In this document: one piece after another, positions 17,643-26,997 of the stretch
How positions within the stretch are numbered: position 1 is the stretch's first letter
Layout of the letters: each line of letters opens with the position of its first letter
DNA from: Deltaproteobacteria bacterium
Lineage (GTDB): Bacteria; Myxococcota_A; Polyangia; Polyangiales; Ga0077539
Direction of reading: 5' to 3'
Length of the DNA stretch: 64,000 bases
NCBI GenBank assembly: GCA_016704445.1
Contig: JADJAE010000008.1
Location: 153,468-217,467, forward strand
Translations under genes and position numbers: made by a program
Notes under the pieces: generated by a model
The model's database searches: none
Told to the model about the DNA's origin: nothing
The model's input: only the letters and a program-made list of their open reading frames with translations

Positions 17643-19979
17643 CTACGACGCGAGCCCGTTCTCGAAGCGGTCGTCGTCCCGGATGGCGTCCACGCTCGCG
17701 CGCACCTCGCCGTCGACCACCTCCGCGTGGAGCCCCAGCTCCTCCTGCCGGCGCGTGCGCATGTGCTCCCGCACGAGCTGCGTCCAGAAGGCCTGCCAGC
17801 GCGGCCAGCGGATCCACTCCACGGCCCAGCGGTTCTTGAGGTCGCTGGTCCACGCGAGGCTCCACCCGAGGCCCACCCGCCAGCGGGCCAGCAGCGGCTC
17901 TCCCGAGTCGGTCTCGATCAGCACCTGCGCGGGAGCGGGCTTCGCGCGAGTGCTCACATATCCATAGAGGAAGGGAGGCGCGCCCTGGAGTTCTCTCAAG
18001 AACCCCGCGCTCCCCACGACCCTCGGCTGCACCGGGTCTTCCACCGCGGCGTTGCGCGACACCTCGGTGGTCTCTCGCAAGAAGATCTGCGGCAGGTTGC
18101 TCGCGTCAGCGGTGAAGTAGCTACGCCCCCGACCGTGGTGGGCCAGCGACTCCAGCAGCTCGCGATCGACCGTGGGCCCCAGCCCCACGGTGCTCACCGT
18201 GAGCCCGTCGGCGGCCATGGACTCCACCAGCACCCTCAGCCGTGATGGCTCATCAGGCTGCCCCTGCCCGTCCGTCAGAAGGATCACGTGGCGGGTGACC
18301 GCGCGGGTGAGCGCGAGGTCCTGCTGGGCGGCGTCCATCGCGGGGAAGATGGCGGTGCCGCCGCCGGGCCGCAGCCGACGGAGCTCGTTCTCGATGCGGG
18401 CGCGGTTGCGGGCGGCCTGCATCCGCACCACGCGGTCGGGCTCGCTGTCGAAGGCGATGACCTCCAGGAGATCATCGGGCGCCATCGCTCTCGCGGTCGC
18501 CACCGCCGCGGACTGCGCCAGCACGAGGGGGTTGCCCTGCATCGACCCCGATCGGTCGATGACCAGGGCGAGCGCGAGGGAGGGCTGATCGCGACGCCGG
18601 GCGGACTCCATCCGCACAGGGAGCAGGCGCTCGACGGCGGTCCCCTGCCACGCCCCGAGGCCGAAGCCGTGGTCGCCGCCCGCCATCAGGAAGCCGCCGC
18701 CCATCTCCCTGACATATCGGGTGAGCGCGTCCTGCGCGGCGGAGGGGACCGACTCCGCGGCGACGTCGCTCAGCACGATGAAGTCGAATCGCTCCATCTC
18801 TCTTGTCGATTGAGGAACCCCGTTGGCGCCGCGCAGCTCGACCTCGAACTCGCCGTTGGCCAGCGCCCCGCGAAACCACTGCGCCCTCGCCGGATCGCCC
18901 TCCACGTAGAGCACCGTCGGTCGCCCGGGCACCGTGGCCGTCGTGGCGAAGCGGTTGTTCTCCGCGAAGCGATCGCCCGCCGCGGTCGCGATGCGCGCGG
19001 CGTAGGTCACGTCCCCCGGCACGCGGACCACCGAGCGGAAGCGCAGCTCCTGGATGCCAGGGACCAGGGCGACAGAGCGCGCTCCGTCGAGCCCGTTGAC
19101 GGTCTCGCCCTGGAAGAGCGTGACCGTGGCCGTGGTGGCGGTGGTCGAGAACACCGAGACCCGCGCCTCGAAGGGCTCATCGACCCGGATGCGATCGGGA
19201 AGTCGCAACTCACGAATGGCCACCTCCGCGGGAGCCGGAACCCTCGACGGGACCACCGACACCCTCACCCCGAAGCGGGCCGCGCGGTGGGCCTCGGCGA
19301 GCGCGTCGCCGTCGGTCTGCACCCCGTCGGAGAGCACCACCACGCGTCGCAGCGCGTCGGCGGGGAAGAGCCCGTAGGCGAGGGAGAGGGCGCTGGCGAG
19401 GTCGGTCCCGGTGCGGGAGCCAACGCGCGAGGGGTCGAAGGGTGGCAGCGGGTGCGCGGCGTCGACGCGGGGTGGGAGGTCGAGCACCACCGGGCGGCGG
19501 GCGAAGAGCACCACGCGGGAGAGCTGCTCGCCGGGCAGCCGGAGGGCCTCCTCGACGGTGCGGTGGAAGCCCGCGATGGCCGCGTCGGGGACGCTCTCCG
19601 ACACGTCCACGAGGAACACCGTGCAGACGCGGGCGCTCTGCCGGGTGGAGGTCGGCTGCGAGAGCGCCACCAGCAAAAGCCCGAGCAGGCTGGTGCGAGC
19701 GAGGGTGGCGACGACCCGCTGGAGGGACGCGAGGTCGGCGAGCGAGGCGACCGCGAAGAGGACGAACCAGGGGAAGAGCGCGAGGCCGTAGAGCGACTGC
19801 GGGCGCAGCAGCTCGATGGGCTGACGAAGGTCATCGGGGAGCCGGTGCGCGAAGGGGAGCCCGGTGAGGTGCACCGTGATGGGACCGTGCGAGAGCACCG
19901 GGCGCAGCAGGGCGATGAGCAGGGCCGCGGCGGCGAGGGAGACGCCCAGGCGGAGCGCGACGCGGACGCGATCGGTCAC
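17643..19979 (-). CDS. VWA-domain membrane protein, GATase-like, truncated by TAG
   Basis: The 778-residue product (GTG 19979; another GTG at 20018) has two N-terminal membrane segments, a first VWA-like domain with DVSESV near residue 125, a glutamine-amidotransferase-like middle (FDFIVLSDVAAESV...GGGFLMAGGDHGFGLGAWQGT), and a second VWA with the MIDAS motif DRSGSMQGN. Similar proteins accompany MoxR/DUF58 systems and are anchored in the inner membrane. The gene stops at TAG 17643-17645 but the homologous C-terminus continues downstream. Confidence 0.8.
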   Translation of the reverse strand: MTDRVRVALRLGVSLAAAALLIALLRPVLSHGPITVHLTGLPFAHRLPDDLRQPIELLRPQSLYGLALFPWFVLFAVASLADLASLQRVVATLARTSLLGLLLVALSQPTSTRQSARVCTVFLVDVSESVPDAAIAGFHRTVEEALRLPGEQLSRVVLFARRPVVLDLPPRVDAAHPLPPFDPSRVGSRTGTDLASALSLAYGLFPADALRRVVVLSDGVQTDGDALAEAHRAARFGVRVSVVPSRVPAPAEVAIRELRLPDRIRVDEPFEARVSVFSTTATTATVTLFQGETVNGLDGARSVALVPGIQELRFRSVVRVPGDVTYAARIATAAGDRFAENNRFATTATVPGRPTVLYVEGDPARAQWFRGALANGEFEVELRGANGVPQSTREMERFDFIVLSDVAAESVPSAAQDALTRYVREMGGGFLMAGGDHGFGLGAWQGTAVERLLPVRMESARRRDQPSLALALVIDRSGSMQGNPLVLAQSAAVATARAMAPDDLLEVIAFDSEPDRVVRMQAARNRARIENELRRLRPGGGTAIFPAMDAAQQDLALTRAVTRHVILLTDGQGQPDEPSRLRVLVESMAADGLTVSTVGLGPTVDRELLESLAHHGRGRSYFTADASNLPQIFLRETTEVSRNAAVEDPVQPRVVGSAGFLRELQGAPPFLYGYVSTRAKPAPAQVLIETDSGEPLLARWRVGLGWSLAWTSDLKNRWAVEWIRWPRWQAFWTQLVREHMRTRRQEELGLHAEVVDGEVRASVDAIRDDDRFENGLAS

Positions 19980-20134
19980 CGGCCGTGTGTAGCAGGAGCC
20001 CTGTTGCGATGCGACCACAGCAGTGCCGCCACGGCCCTCCCCGGCGATGGGCCGTCGCGGTCACGGCCGTGATCCACACGGTGGCGCGAGCCTCGGAACC
20101 TCCGGCGCGCTTGCTGCACTGGCCTGCGCTCACC

Positions 20135-21289
20135 ATGAAACTCCACCTGGCGCTGCTGGCCGCGCTCTCGACGCTCACGCTTCACCACGCGGCCGAGGCC
20201 TGCGGGGGCACCTTCTGCTCCAACTCCCCCATCATCCAGAACGCCGAGCGGGTGCTCTTCATCCGAGGGGGCGACGGAGACAACACGGCGGTGGTGCAGA
20301 TCCAGGCGCAGGGCAACGACCCGAGCTTCGCCTGGGTGGTGCCGCTGGAGTCCGTCCCCCGCAACATCCACGAGGAGTCGACCTCGATCTTCGGGATCAT
20401 CGATCAGAGCACCCAGCCCACGTACATCTTCGCCAACCAGCAGCGCTTCTCCCCGAGCGGATCGGGCTTCGGCTGCGGCGGCGACTCGGCCACGCTCGGC
20501 TCCGCGGCGCCGGACGAGACGGCGGGCGTGCGGGTGTGGGCGAGCGGAGAGACCGGGATGTTCCGCTATGACGTGGTCTCATCGGACGACCCGTCGGCCC
20601 TTCGCACCTGGCTCAACACCAATCGATATCTCACTCCCCCGGAGGCCGAGCCCATCATTGGAGAGTATGTCCGCGAGCAGAAGTACTTCCTCGCGGTGCG
20701 CCTCTCCGCGGTGCAGGGCGTCTCGTCCTTCGTGGTGTCCCCGCTGGCCTTCACCTACACGGGCCGCTCTCCCTGCGTGCCCCTCCGGCTCACCCGCATC
20801 GCCACCACGCCGACGCTCCCGGTGCTCACGTACATCATCTCCGACACCCGCGCGGTGCCCTCCAACTTCGCCCAGACCACGGTCCCCGACGCCGAGGTCG
20901 CCCGCCTCGGACCATCCCGCTTCGGGGTGACCGTCACCTACGACCAGGTGGTCTCCACCGCCGTGCAGGACGCCGGAGGCCGCGCCTGGGTCACCGAGTA
21001 CGCCGGCCCGCTACCGACCAACGCCCGGCAGTTCTTCACGGTTCCCTTGCAGAACCTCATCCCCGAGAGGCCCTACCTCACCCGGATGTACACGACCGTC
21101 AGCGTCGCCGCGATGGACCGCGACCCGGAGTTCGACTTCGTCTCCGGCCTCCCCGACGTGTCCAACACCCACGACCTGTCGAGCTACTCCTCCACGGCGT
21201 CGCTCTTCGACCCCCGCCTCGCGCTGCTGGGCGCGACGGTCTTCGGCGTCGCTCGTAGCTGGCGTCGCCGTCGGCGCGCCGCGAGGTAG
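20135..21289 (+). CDS. DUF2330 domain exported protein with C-terminal anchor
   Basis: The 384-residue protein begins with a signal peptide (MKLHLALLAALSTLTLHHAAEA) and the DUF2330 opening ACGGTFC, then the DUF2330 core (NTAVVQIQAQGNDPSFAWVVPL, ALRTWLNTNRYLTPPEAEPII). The C-terminus is a membrane helix followed by Arg-rich residues (LALLGATVFGVARSWRRRRRAAR), like the sorting tails of Myxococcota surface proteins but lacking the usual Cys. Function is unknown. ATG 20135 is chosen over an upstream GTG because it opens the signal peptide. Confidence 0.82.
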   Translation: MKLHLALLAALSTLTLHHAAEACGGTFCSNSPIIQNAERVLFIRGGDGDNTAVVQIQAQGNDPSFAWVVPLESVPRNIHEESTSIFGIIDQSTQPTYIFANQQRFSPSGSGFGCGGDSATLGSAAPDETAGVRVWASGETGMFRYDVVSSDDPSALRTWLNTNRYLTPPEAEPIIGEYVREQKYFLAVRLSAVQGVSSFVVSPLAFTYTGRSPCVPLRLTRIATTPTLPVLTYIISDTRAVPSNFAQTTVPDAEVARLGPSRFGVTVTYDQVVSTAVQDAGGRAWVTEYAGPLPTNARQFFTVPLQNLIPERPYLTRMYTTVSVAAMDRDPEFDFVSGLPDVSNTHDLSSYSSTASLFDPRLALLGATVFGVARSWRRRRRAAR

Positions 21290-21293
21290 ACGC

Positions 21294-21884
21294 TCAGCCC
21301 ATCCGCTCGACCATCCGTCGCGGAACCGTCTTGCCCTTGAGCGCCAGCCGGTTGCTCCCCTGCTCCACCACCACGGCCACGGTCTCCATCGCCCGGAACA
21401 CCGCGTATCGCCCGGCGCCCGACCACCCCTCCGGCACCTCCCCGCTCGGGATGATGGTGCACGCTCCCTCCTCCACCCGTCGCATCGTCCCTCCCGCGCT
21501 GGGGACCTCCACCCCGGGCCAGCCCAGGTCGGCGAGCGGGGCGTCGGTCACCAGCGCGTAGAGCACGTCGCCCTGGCGCGGGGCGGCGAGCCAGCGGTCC
21601 TGCGCCCGCTCTGGGGCGACGAAGAGCGTGAGCGCGGGCGTCCCCTCGCGCACCAGCGCCAGCTCCCCCGCCAGCCAGTACTCCTCCCCCATGAACAGCA
21701 GCACCTCCCCCACCCGGTAGGCGCCCGCCTCCCTCGACACCTGCGGCCCCGTCCGCTGCGCCGCCTCGGTCGCCTTCGCGGGTGCTGCGCTCGGCCGCTC
21801 GCGCTTTCGCCGCCACCGCGCCACCGCGGCCGCGCCGCCCGCACCGATGGCCATCAGGAGTCCGAGGGAAATGGGGTCAAGCAT
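21294..21884 (-). CDS. DUF4178-like membrane-anchored protein
   Basis: The 196-residue protein has an N-terminal membrane helix (LDPISLGLLMAIGAGGAAAVARW), a short charged linker, and a beta-rich domain with YRVGEVLLFMGEEYWLAGELALVREG...LTLFVAPERAQDRWLAAPRQGDVLY, which resembles DUF4178. The role is unknown. It ends 5 bp from the convergent DUF2330 gene, and thiE lies 16 bp upstream on the same strand. Confidence 0.5.
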   Translation of the reverse strand: MLDPISLGLLMAIGAGGAAAVARWRRKRERPSAAPAKATEAAQRTGPQVSREAGAYRVGEVLLFMGEEYWLAGELALVREGTPALTLFVAPERAQDRWLAAPRQGDVLYALVTDAPLADLGWPGVEVPSAGGTMRRVEEGACTIIPSGEVPEGWSGAGRYAVFRAMETVAVVVEQGSNRLALKGKTVPRRMVERMG

Positions 21885-21899
21885 CGGGCGGGTATTAGC

Positions 21900-22532
21900 T
21901 CAGCCTTCACTGAGGGCGCGGTGGAGTGCGCGCGCCGTTGCGGTCACCTCGGCGTCGTCTACCAGCAACGCGCCGATGACGGCACCCGCCCTCGCTCCCG
22001 CGGCGCGGATTTCATGGGCGTTGGCGAGGGTGATCCCGCCGATGGCCACCACCGCGCGGCCGGGCGCGGCGGCGCAGAGCGAGCGCAGCGTGGCGAGGCC
22101 CACCACCGGGGCGGCGTCGGCCTTCGACGACGTGGCGAACACCGGACCCAGGGCGACGTAGTCCGCGTCCGTGGCGAGCGCGGCGACGAACTCCGCGGGC
22201 GAGTGGCTGGACACCCCGACCTGTAGCCCCGAGGCGACCCGGCGGGCGAGCTCGATGGGCAGGTCGTCCTGGCCGAGGTGCACGCCGTCGGCGCCCGCGA
22301 GCCAGGCGACGTCCGGGCGGTCGTTGAGGAAGAAGGGCACCCCCGCGTCGGCGCAGAGCGGGCGCAGCGCGGCGGCGAGGCCGAGCTGCTCGCGGGCGCT
22401 CATGGACTTGGCGCGTAGCTGGAGCGCGGCGATGGGCCCGGCGTCGAGCACGCGGCGGGCGAAGTCCAGCGGCGGCCGCGAGGCGCGCTGGAGGGAGTCG
22501 ACGTCGAGGATGGCGTAGAGGCCGGGCTGCAT
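21900..22532 (-). CDS. thiE: Thiamine-phosphate synthase ThiE
   Basis: The 210-residue TIM-barrel protein couples hydroxymethylpyrimidine-PP and thiazole phosphate to thiamine phosphate. Family motifs seen are ALQLRAKSMSAREQL, FFLNDRPDVAWLAGADGVHLGQDDLP, GVSSHSPAEFVAALATDADYVALGPVFATSSKAD, and AIGGITLANAHEIRAAGA. ATG 22532 opens MQPGLYAILDVD; the frame continues upstream but without homology. No other thiamine genes are close, and no TPP riboswitch was seen upstream. Confidence 0.9.
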   Translation of the reverse strand: MQPGLYAILDVDSLQRASRPPLDFARRVLDAGPIAALQLRAKSMSAREQLGLAAALRPLCADAGVPFFLNDRPDVAWLAGADGVHLGQDDLPIELARRVASGLQVGVSSHSPAEFVAALATDADYVALGPVFATSSKADAAPVVGLATLRSLCAAAPGRAVVAIGGITLANAHEIRAAGARAGAVIGALLVDDAEVTATARALHRALSEG

Positions 22533-22630
22533 GGGCGTTGTCGCATCGCGCCAGGGCGCGAACGTGTCAAGCGTCGCGCGGAGCCCCAACCTGTACACTC
22601 CATGGCCTCGTCCGCTACTGTCGGTCTCCT

Positions 22631-24502
22631 TTGAACGACCCGAGAGCCGACGAGCGCTTCCCCTGGCGCGCCGTCTCCAACCTGAGCCTCGCGGCCGCCG
22701 TGCTCTTCGCCGCGATGGCGCTGGCTCGCTTTCGCACCTGGCACAACGACACCTTCGACCTCGCGTTCTACGCCCGCCTCGTCTGGGGCGCAGGCCACGG
22801 CGACCTCTGGAACCCCCTCGTCGGCGCGCCCCTCTGGGGCCTGCACCTCTCGCTGATCCTCATCCCCCTCGGACTCCTCGGCCGCCTCGTCTCCGTGGTG
22901 CCGCTGCTGCTCGTCGTGCAGGCCGCCGCCGTCGCCGCCGCGGGCATCCCCATCGCGCGCATCGCCTCGCGCCGCATCGGCCACCCGGCGGCCCCCTACC
23001 TCGCCCTCTTCGTCTACCTCCTCTTCCCCACCATCGGCTCCATCGCCAGCTATGAGTTCCACCCGAGCTCGCTGGCGCTGCTGCCGCTCTGCATCGCGCT
23101 CGACTTCTTCGATCAGCGCCGCGCGGTCGCAGGCGTCGTCGCCCTCGGCCTCGCCACCCTCTGCCGCGAGGACGTCGCCCTCTGCGCCGCCCTCGCCGGC
23201 CTCGCCCTCGCCCTGCATCGCCCCCACCGCACCATCGGCCTCGCCGCCTTCGTCGGCTTCACCGCCTGGTTCGCCGTCTACCTCTTCCTCGTCGCCCCGC
23301 ACTACCTCCCGCGCACCGGCTCGCTCCAGCTCCACTACGGCCACCTCGGCTCGTCGCCCACGGCCATCCTCGCGCAGCTCCTCCGCCACCCCGTCGCCAC
23401 GCTCCGCGAGCTCGCCACCCCCGTGCGCCTGCTCTACGTCCCCCGCCTCCTCGCGCCGGTCGCGCTGCTGCCGCTGCTGCGCCCGCGGTGGTTTCTCCCC
23501 GCGCTCGCCCCCATCGGGATCAACCTCCTGTCGCAGTTTCCCACCGCGGTGCAGGTGCACTCGCACTACAGCACCCTCGCGGTGCCCTTCATCATGGTGT
23601 CGGCCATCCACGGCGCCGCCTGGATCATGGCCGTCGGCGCCCTGCAGGCCGAGCGCTACGGCCTCCTCGTGGCCACCGCCGTCACCGTCGCCGGCCTCAC
23701 CACGCAGCACCGCGCGGGGGTGATCCCCATCCTCGGCAGCCGCTTCAACCGCGCCGAGCATCGCGCCGACGCGCGGCAGCCCGCGCTCGACGCCATCGCC
23801 GCGATCATCCCCCCCGACGCGTCCTACACGGGGCCGGACTACACCCTCGCCCACTTCGCCGAGCGCACCCGCATCTTCCGCTTCAAGCAGCCGCCCGACC
23901 GCGCCGCGGACTACATCGTGCTCTCCACCGAGCACCGCGACCGCTTCACCGGCACCCAGGAACTCTGGCGCAACACCGAGGAGGTCACCGTCCGCAACGC
24001 CCTCAATTGGCGGCGCTACGGGGTCTGGACCGTCCTCGGCGACTACATCGTGATGCGCCAGCACTGGCCCGGCCGCACCTACGCCCGCGGGCGCTACGTG
24101 GAGTTCGACCCCGACCCTCGGGTGCACGCCGCCCACGTCGAGATCGGCCGCGCGCTCACCATCGCCGGCTACGGGATCACCCGCGCCGCCCACGGGAGCC
24201 ACGTGACGCTGCTGCTCGTGGCCAACGAGCCGTGGCCCTTCGACCTGGGCTTCGAGCTGGCCTGGGGACCGATGCACCCCGTCGCCGACCGGCAGGACCC
24301 GGCGCGCACCTACGCCTTCCTCCCCTACGACGGCGTCTTCATGCCGACCATGGTGCGGCCCGGCGAGGTCACCCGCACCGAGGTCGACCTCCCCGCGTCG
24401 CCCGAAGAACTCCTCGCCCACGGGCTGTGGTTCGGCCCCCGCCGCATCGACGGCTCGCGCCTCGAAGCCGCCTCCGCACACTGGACCCGCCTCCCGGAAT
24501 GA
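22631..24502 (+). CDS. DUF2079 multispanning membrane protein
   Basis: The 623-residue protein begins at TTG with ribosome-binding signal weak, and has about 10 membrane helices in its first 400 residues. Family hallmarks are DTFDLAFYARLVWG, SYEFHPSSLALLPLCIALDFF, LCREDVALC and SQFPTAVQVHSHYSTL. A soluble beta-rich C-terminus (about 450-623) follows. DUF2079 proteins resemble glycosyltransferase-C-fold enzymes; the substrate is unknown. Its stop overlaps the ATG of the CehA-like gene (ATGA). Confidence 0.8.
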   Translation: MNDPRADERFPWRAVSNLSLAAAVLFAAMALARFRTWHNDTFDLAFYARLVWGAGHGDLWNPLVGAPLWGLHLSLILIPLGLLGRLVSVVPLLLVVQAAAVAAAGIPIARIASRRIGHPAAPYLALFVYLLFPTIGSIASYEFHPSSLALLPLCIALDFFDQRRAVAGVVALGLATLCREDVALCAALAGLALALHRPHRTIGLAAFVGFTAWFAVYLFLVAPHYLPRTGSLQLHYGHLGSSPTAILAQLLRHPVATLRELATPVRLLYVPRLLAPVALLPLLRPRWFLPALAPIGINLLSQFPTAVQVHSHYSTLAVPFIMVSAIHGAAWIMAVGALQAERYGLLVATAVTVAGLTTQHRAGVIPILGSRFNRAEHRADARQPALDAIAAIIPPDASYTGPDYTLAHFAERTRIFRFKQPPDRAADYIVLSTEHRDRFTGTQELWRNTEEVTVRNALNWRRYGVWTVLGDYIVMRQHWPGRTYARGRYVEFDPDPRVHAAHVEIGRALTIAGYGITRAAHGSHVTLLLVANEPWPFDLGFELAWGPMHPVADRQDPARTYAFLPYDGVFMPTMVRPGEVTRTEVDLPASPEELLAHGLWFGPRRIDGSRLEAASAHWTRLPE

Positions 24503-26964
24503 ACCGCCTCGGCCGCCTTCCGCTCCTCCTCGCCCTCGCGCTCTGCACCTGCCGCGCGCCGCAGCGCACCACCCTGGTGGTCGGCTCCGTCGAGCTCCGC
24601 CGCGTCGAGCCCGATCGCCCCCGCCCGGCGCCGGACCTCGTCCCCGGCGACTGGCTCCTCCGCTCGCGCGACCTCCAGGTGGTGCTCGCCGGCGACACCC
24701 GGGTGGTCCGCGGCGCCCGCCCCGGGAGCCTGCTGCACGTCAGCGACCGCGCCTCGCCCGGCCCCGCCCCGCTGCACGGCGTGGACTTCTTCGTCGCCCT
24801 CGGCGACCGCGAGCTCGAGCCCACCAGCAGCCGCCTGGAGGCCGTGCTCGTCGACGCCACCCCGACGCTGCGGCTCACCGCGCGCTACGCCCACCGGGGC
24901 GACACCCTCACCCTCACCCGCGACTACTCGATGGAGCCCGGTCGCCGCGCGCTCCACCTCCGCACGCGCATCCAGAACGACTGCGCCCACACCCTCCGCG
25001 CGCTGCGCTACGGCGCCCGGCTCTCCTGGGGCGACGAGGCCCCCTTCGCCCCTTCGCTCGGCGTCCACGCCAAGGTCCACGAGGGCGTCTCCCCCTGGGT
25101 GGGCGCCGTCGACCGCAACTTCACCGTCGGCTGGACCCGCGCGGGCTCCACCGACCTCGACCTCCGCTTCACCGGCGAGGTGCACGACCGCTCCTTCACG
25201 CCCGGCTTCACCGAGGTCGTCCACCCCGCGGCCGACCTGCGCCCCGGCGCCTCCGTCTCGGACCACGAGCTCCTCTTCGCCCTCCCCGGCCAGCTCGGCG
25301 ACCTGCAGCGCGCCGTGATGCTCTGGCGGGGGACGCCCGTCACCGAGCTCCCGGTGGTGGTCCACGGCGCCGCGCGCAACCCCGCGACGGTCACCGTCAC
25401 CACCGCCGACGGCCACGCGGTGCTCGTCTCTCCGCCCACCACCAGCCGCGCGGTGCTGCCCCTCACGCCCGGGCGCTACGTCGCGTGGGTAACCGCACCG
25501 GGCTCCGCGACCGGCGACCCGGTGGGCTTCGAGGTGCGCGCGGGCGCGACCGGCGCCGTGGCCATCGAGGTGGCTCTGCCGCCGGGCGCCTCGATGCGAG
25601 TGACCGCCATCGACGAGGACGACGCCGGGGGACGCCCGCTGCCGGTGAGGATTACCGTGCGAGGTATTCCGCCGACCCCCGACCCGACGCTCGGTCCCAA
25701 CCACCACGCCTCCGGGGCGGGCGTCGTGGTGGTCGCCGCGGGCGGCACCGCCGACTTCCCGGTAGCGCCCGGAACCTACCGGGTCACCATCTCCCACGGC
25801 CCCGAGTGGACCATCGCGCAGCGCGACGTGACGGTCACCGAGACCCTGCGCGGCGAGGTCGACGTGGGCCTCTCCCACGCCGTCCCGATGCCGTCCTGGG
25901 TCGCGTGCGACCTTCACGTGCACGCAAGTCCCAGCTTCGACTCGCGCGTCTCCCCGGTCGACCGGGTGGCCTCGCTGGTGGCGGAGGGCGTCGGCTTCGC
26001 GACCCCGACCGAGCACAACGTCGTGGGCGACTACTCCGAAGGGGTCGGTCTCTACCCGGAGAGCGTCACCGTGCCCCTGCAGTGGGAGCCCGCGGTGGAG
26101 GTCACCACCGACCGCAACGCGCAGCCCTGGGGGCACTTCAACGTGTACCCCTACCCCCCTCGCGCGGGCGCCCCGGAGGGAGGCCCTCCCCCCTTCGTGG
26201 GCGTGACCCCGAGGGAGATCTTCGCCGCCGCGCGGGTGCGCTCGCCCGACGGGATCATCCAGGTCAACCACCCCCGGATGCAGCCCAACATCGGGTACTT
26301 CAACGTCACCGGGCTCGACGTGCGCACCGGCCGCGCGGTCTCCCCCGCGTACGACCCGAGCTACGACGCCATCGAGGTGTTCAACGGCTTCTACATCGGG
26401 CAGGTGGCCGAGGTGGAGCGGGGGATCCTCGACTGGACCTCGCTGCTCGCCCACGGCCGCCACTACATCGCGACCGGGTCGAGCGACTCGCACACCATCG
26501 CCTATCAGTGGGCGGGCTACCCCCGGACGATGGTGCACCTCGCCGAGGGCGAGAGCGTGACGGATCACCCCGCCGTGCTCCGCGCGCTGCGGCAGGGCCG
26601 GGCCTTCGTGACCTCCGGGCCGATGCTCCTGCTCACGGTCAACGGCCAGGAGCCGGGCACGCCGGTGCCCCTCGGCGGACCCACCGCGGTGCAGGCGCAC
26701 GTGGTGGTGATGGCGCCGCCGTGGATGCACGTCGACACGGTGGAGCTTCGGCGCAACGGCGACGTGGCCGAGCGCCTCGCAGTGCCGCTGGGGAGCGGTC
26801 GGCTGCGCTTCGACGCGACGATCACGATGACCGCGTCCCCGGGGGATTTCATCCTGGCCACGGCGCGCGGACCGCAGGGCGACCTCGAGGTGGTGCTGCC
26901 CCACTCGAACGGCGTGCCGTACGCGTTTACGAACCCGGTATGGATGACGGAGGCGACGCGCTGA
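24499..26964 (+). CDS. CehA/McbA-family metallohydrolase (PHP-like) lipoprotein/secreted
   Basis: The 821-residue protein has an N-terminal signal (RLGRLPLLLALALCTCRAP; a lipobox-like Cys), beta-sandwich regions with transthyretin/carboxypeptidase-like repeats (VRITVRGIPPTP), and from about residue 470 a PHP-like domain: ACDLHVHASPSFDSRVSPVDR, then TPTEHNVVGDYS, IIQVNHPRMQ, IEVFNG and ATGSSDSHTI, which supply metal ligands. CehA-type enzymes hydrolyse phosphodiester or carbamate bonds; the substrate here is unknown. Coupled to the DUF2079 gene by a 4-bp overlap. Confidence 0.82.
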   Translation: MNRLGRLPLLLALALCTCRAPQRTTLVVGSVELRRVEPDRPRPAPDLVPGDWLLRSRDLQVVLAGDTRVVRGARPGSLLHVSDRASPGPAPLHGVDFFVALGDRELEPTSSRLEAVLVDATPTLRLTARYAHRGDTLTLTRDYSMEPGRRALHLRTRIQNDCAHTLRALRYGARLSWGDEAPFAPSLGVHAKVHEGVSPWVGAVDRNFTVGWTRAGSTDLDLRFTGEVHDRSFTPGFTEVVHPAADLRPGASVSDHELLFALPGQLGDLQRAVMLWRGTPVTELPVVVHGAARNPATVTVTTADGHAVLVSPPTTSRAVLPLTPGRYVAWVTAPGSATGDPVGFEVRAGATGAVAIEVALPPGASMRVTAIDEDDAGGRPLPVRITVRGIPPTPDPTLGPNHHASGAGVVVVAAGGTADFPVAPGTYRVTISHGPEWTIAQRDVTVTETLRGEVDVGLSHAVPMPSWVACDLHVHASPSFDSRVSPVDRVASLVAEGVGFATPTEHNVVGDYSEGVGLYPESVTVPLQWEPAVEVTTDRNAQPWGHFNVYPYPPRAGAPEGGPPPFVGVTPREIFAAARVRSPDGIIQVNHPRMQPNIGYFNVTGLDVRTGRAVSPAYDPSYDAIEVFNGFYIGQVAEVERGILDWTSLLAHGRHYIATGSSDSHTIAYQWAGYPRTMVHLAEGESVTDHPAVLRALRQGRAFVTSGPMLLLTVNGQEPGTPVPLGGPTAVQAHVVVMAPPWMHVDTVELRRNGDVAERLAVPLGSGRLRFDATITMTASPGDFILATARGPQGDLEVVLPHSNGVPYAFTNPVWMTEATR

Positions 26965-26997
26965 AGGCGCGGAGGAGGGTCAACCCCGAGGCCGCGG

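Noticed and set aside
22400..24481. A 693-codon frame antisense to the DUF2079 gene
   Set aside because: Composition is Gly/Glu/Arg-biased with no domain; the sense strand carries a membrane protein with clear motifs.
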